A DNA stretch of 64,000 bases from JAFMDF01 sp965277445 (GTDB taxonomy: Bacteria; Bacteroidota; Bacteroidia; Chitinophagales; Saprospiraceae). Location of the stretch: contig CBDICY010000013.1 of assembly GCA_965277445.1 (NCBI GenBank), forward strand, positions 2,914,001-2,978,000, given 5' to 3'. Shown here piece after piece: positions 62,504 through 64,000 of the stretch; within the stretch, counting starts at the first letter, position 1; each line of letters starts with the position of its first letter. The position numbers and the translations under genes are program-made. Below the pieces are notes generated by a model that saw only the letters and a list, made by a program, of their open reading frames with translations, did no database searches and was not told the DNA's origin.

Positions 62504-64000
62504 TTATTTTAATTCCACTACCGAAAATTCAATATTCATTAATTGGTTATTTTCTGGTAGTATTGGAGTATTGATTCCTATTTTTTCTCCATCAAATTTA
62601 TCCATTTCTAATAAAGCCCTTTGAGCAGCAATTATTTTAGAACGACTAAATAAATCTCCTTCTTTAATGCCAATTTTTGCCATTAGTTCAGCAGTAGAAA
62701 TCGTCTTATTACCCGAAATAGTGACATTGGCAATAGACACTTCTACACCTTCAAATAATTTAAAAGTTAAATCAAGCACATTTCCTTTTTTCGCTTGTTC
62801 CATCTCTATCTTAAAATAAGTATAGCCCTTATTCAAATAAAGCGAACTAACATCCGTCCCCTTTCCATCCCAATGCAATCGCTTATCTAATAGTTCTTTA
62901 TCAAAAATATCTCCTTCATTTAATTGTAAGGCATCATTTAACTCTTTTTCAGAAAAAATGGTATTCCCTACCCAAGTAATTTTGCCAATTTTTAAAGTCG
63001 TTTCATTGGTGTTTTGTTCTGATAGTGCTAAGGTTTGTGGGGTTTCGGCTGTTGGAGTAATTTGATTTGTCTCTCCAAAACAAGCACTAAATAATAACAG
63101 CGAGGTGATAATTGGTAACATTAATAAAAATTTTAGTTTGTGATAAGATGCGGACGGAGTAGTCGCTAACATGGTGATTCTTCGTCCAATTAGTTTATGA
63201 TTAAATCCAGTCGTTAGAGAGTTGATAGTCAAAGGACTAGCTAATTTTATTAGTAATTGAGCATAAGTCTTTTTGGTTATTTTTTGTTGGGTCATAGCTT
63301 GATCTACTAAATATTCATGGAGGTCTTTTAAGCTATTTTTGAATTGATAGATAACTGGATGAAACCATAAAAATATTTCTGCAATTTCGACTAAAATAAT
63401 GTCTAGACTGTGTTTTTGCTGGCTGTGAATTTGTTCGTGAGCAATTATTTGATTAACTTCTTGTTGACTCAATGCTTTTAAAGATTGCGTTAAAAATATA
63501 TAATGAAAGAAAGAAAAAGCAGTTCCGTTTTCTGGCAATTTTACGAGCCACTCCTCCCCTACTTTTTCTTTCGGATTCGATCGGATCATTTGGTGAATGA
63601 CACTCAATTTATCTATAAAAAAGAGCCATTTAATAATGACACCTGAGAGATAAATAATTGCTAACACCCCTCCTAAAATAGCCATCACATCAATAGTTCT
63701 AGTCGTAATTCCTACAAATTCGATATTTTTGGCAGTTGTTGGCAGTAGATTGAATTCCCAAGGCGCAGTAAGTATGGTTTGTGGTAGGGCATCATTGGCA
63801 AAAAGAACAGATAACCAATTACTAAAATTTGGCATAAATGGCAAGCCTGAACTAAAACAAATGGCCATTAATAAATAGCTTCTTTGCCAATTAAAATGGG
63901 TTAATTTAGCTAATACTAATTGGTAGATTATCCCAAAAACAAGTAAACTACTTGCTGCTAAAAATAGAGGTGTAAAAAAAGTCCATTGCATAATTATCAT
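62504..64000 (-). CDS. M56 (BlaR1-type) membrane peptidase fused to two POTRA domains
   Basis: The frame reaches the window edge; the likely start is Met4 (63991, MQWTFFTPLFLAASSL), but a start beyond the edge cannot be excluded. Helices lie at about 8-30, 38-55, 105-128 and 285-307. The M56 zinc motif HEQIH (about 186-190) with LHEYLVDQAM downstream marks the BlaR1-type peptidase. After the last helix residues about 332-498 form two BamA-like POTRA domains (KITWVGNTIFSEKELNDAL, DVSSLYLNKGYTYFKIEM, then VTISGNKTISTAELMAKIG and KEGDLFSRSKIIAAQRAL). BlaR1 normally has a penicillin-binding sensor here. It pairs with the adjacent BlaI-like repressor. Confidence 0.85.
   Translation of the reverse strand: MIIMQWTFFTPLFLAASSLLVFGIIYQLVLAKLTHFNWQRSYLLMAICFSSGLPFMPNFSNWLSVLFANDALPQTILTAPWEFNLLPTTAKNIEFVGITTRTIDVMAILGGVLAIIYLSGVIIKWLFFIDKLSVIHQMIRSNPKEKVGEEWLVKLPENGTAFSFFHYIFLTQSLKALSQQEVNQIIAHEQIHSQQKHSLDIILVEIAEIFLWFHPVIYQFKNSLKDLHEYLVDQAMTQQKITKKTYAQLLIKLASPLTINSLTTGFNHKLIGRRITMLATTPSASYHKLKFLLMLPIITSLLLFSACFGETNQITPTAETPQTLALSEQNTNETTLKIGKITWVGNTIFSEKELNDALQLNEGDIFDKELLDKRLHWDGKGTDVSSLYLNKGYTYFKIEMEQAKKGNVLDLTFKLFEGVEVSIANVTISGNKTISTAELMAKIGIKEGDLFSRSKIIAAQRALLEMDKFDGEKIGINTPILPENNQLMNIEFSVVELK

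Noticed and set aside
1..64000. tRNA, rRNA, CRISPR array or replication origin
   Set aside because: None of the sequence patterns (cloverleaf, rRNA cores, direct repeats with spacers, DnaA box clusters) could be supported by eye.

Overview
The window looks like chromosomal DNA of a Bacteroidota bacterium, most likely of the Saprospiria/Saprospirales type (inference, no marker gene is present). The reasons are AT-rich DNA, SprB-type repeat protein and gliding-motility-type C-terminal domains, a PorE-like OmpA protein, Bacteroidota -7 promoter boxes (TAnnTTTG) in front of many genes, and a trace of a XisH gene. There is no rRNA, tRNA or CRISPR array that I can support. Almost all of it is ordinary chromosome with small mobile scars.

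Layout. 1-70: start of a secreted protein cut by the window edge. 103-9576: a giant secreted protein of about 29 SprB-type repeats with a tail-fibre-like C-terminus. 10012-11142: an intact IS630-type insertion sequence, followed by palindromic repeats (11164-11476). 11675-16031: OmpA-type lipoprotein, dipeptide epimerase, PqiA-like membrane protein, GNAT acetyltransferase and a small membrane protein, with repeat-rich spacers. 16206-20074: SMC and a small membrane protein. 20137-27300: AraC-type regulator and a tripartite RND efflux system (adaptor, pump, TolC). 27417-29124: DUF2459 protein and a FISUMP-domain protein. 29677-32550: a redoxin/cytochrome/copper-monooxygenase-like lipoprotein and an ArsM-like arsenite methyltransferase. 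32601-34353: SUKH-type protein and threonine dehydratase (minus strand). 34614-37890: TPR protein and an acyl-CoA oxidase-like enzyme with a TerB-like N-terminal domain. 37936-41985: PhnP-like hydrolase, a frameshifted Rpn-family nuclease pseudogene, and conserved proteins of unknown function. 42103-61656 (all minus strand): S10 carboxypeptidase, two tandem paralogous PKD/gliding-C-terminal proteins, pyrroline-5-carboxylate dehydrogenase, PorE-like protein, a duplicated TlpA-type thioredoxin protein, PurM, 3-hydroxybutyryl-CoA dehydrogenase, and a BNR-repeat lipoprotein. 61891-62010: XisH remnant. 62088-64000: BlaI-type repressor and a BlaR1-type M56 membrane peptidase whose sensor domain is replaced by two BamA-like POTRA domains.

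How genes may work together. The SprB-like giant, the two PKD proteins and the PorE-like protein are all cell-surface or type IX secretion-related; the giant and the PorE-like gene share a 48-bp upstream element that may be a common promoter. The RND genes form one efflux operon behind a likely regulator. The BlaI/M56-POTRA pair is the best candidate for an undescribed sensor: its periplasmic POTRA domains suggest sensing of outer-membrane assembly rather than beta-lactams (inference).

Limits. Calls are from reading translations and DNA by eye. Residue numbers are approximate unless stated, and no database search was possible.
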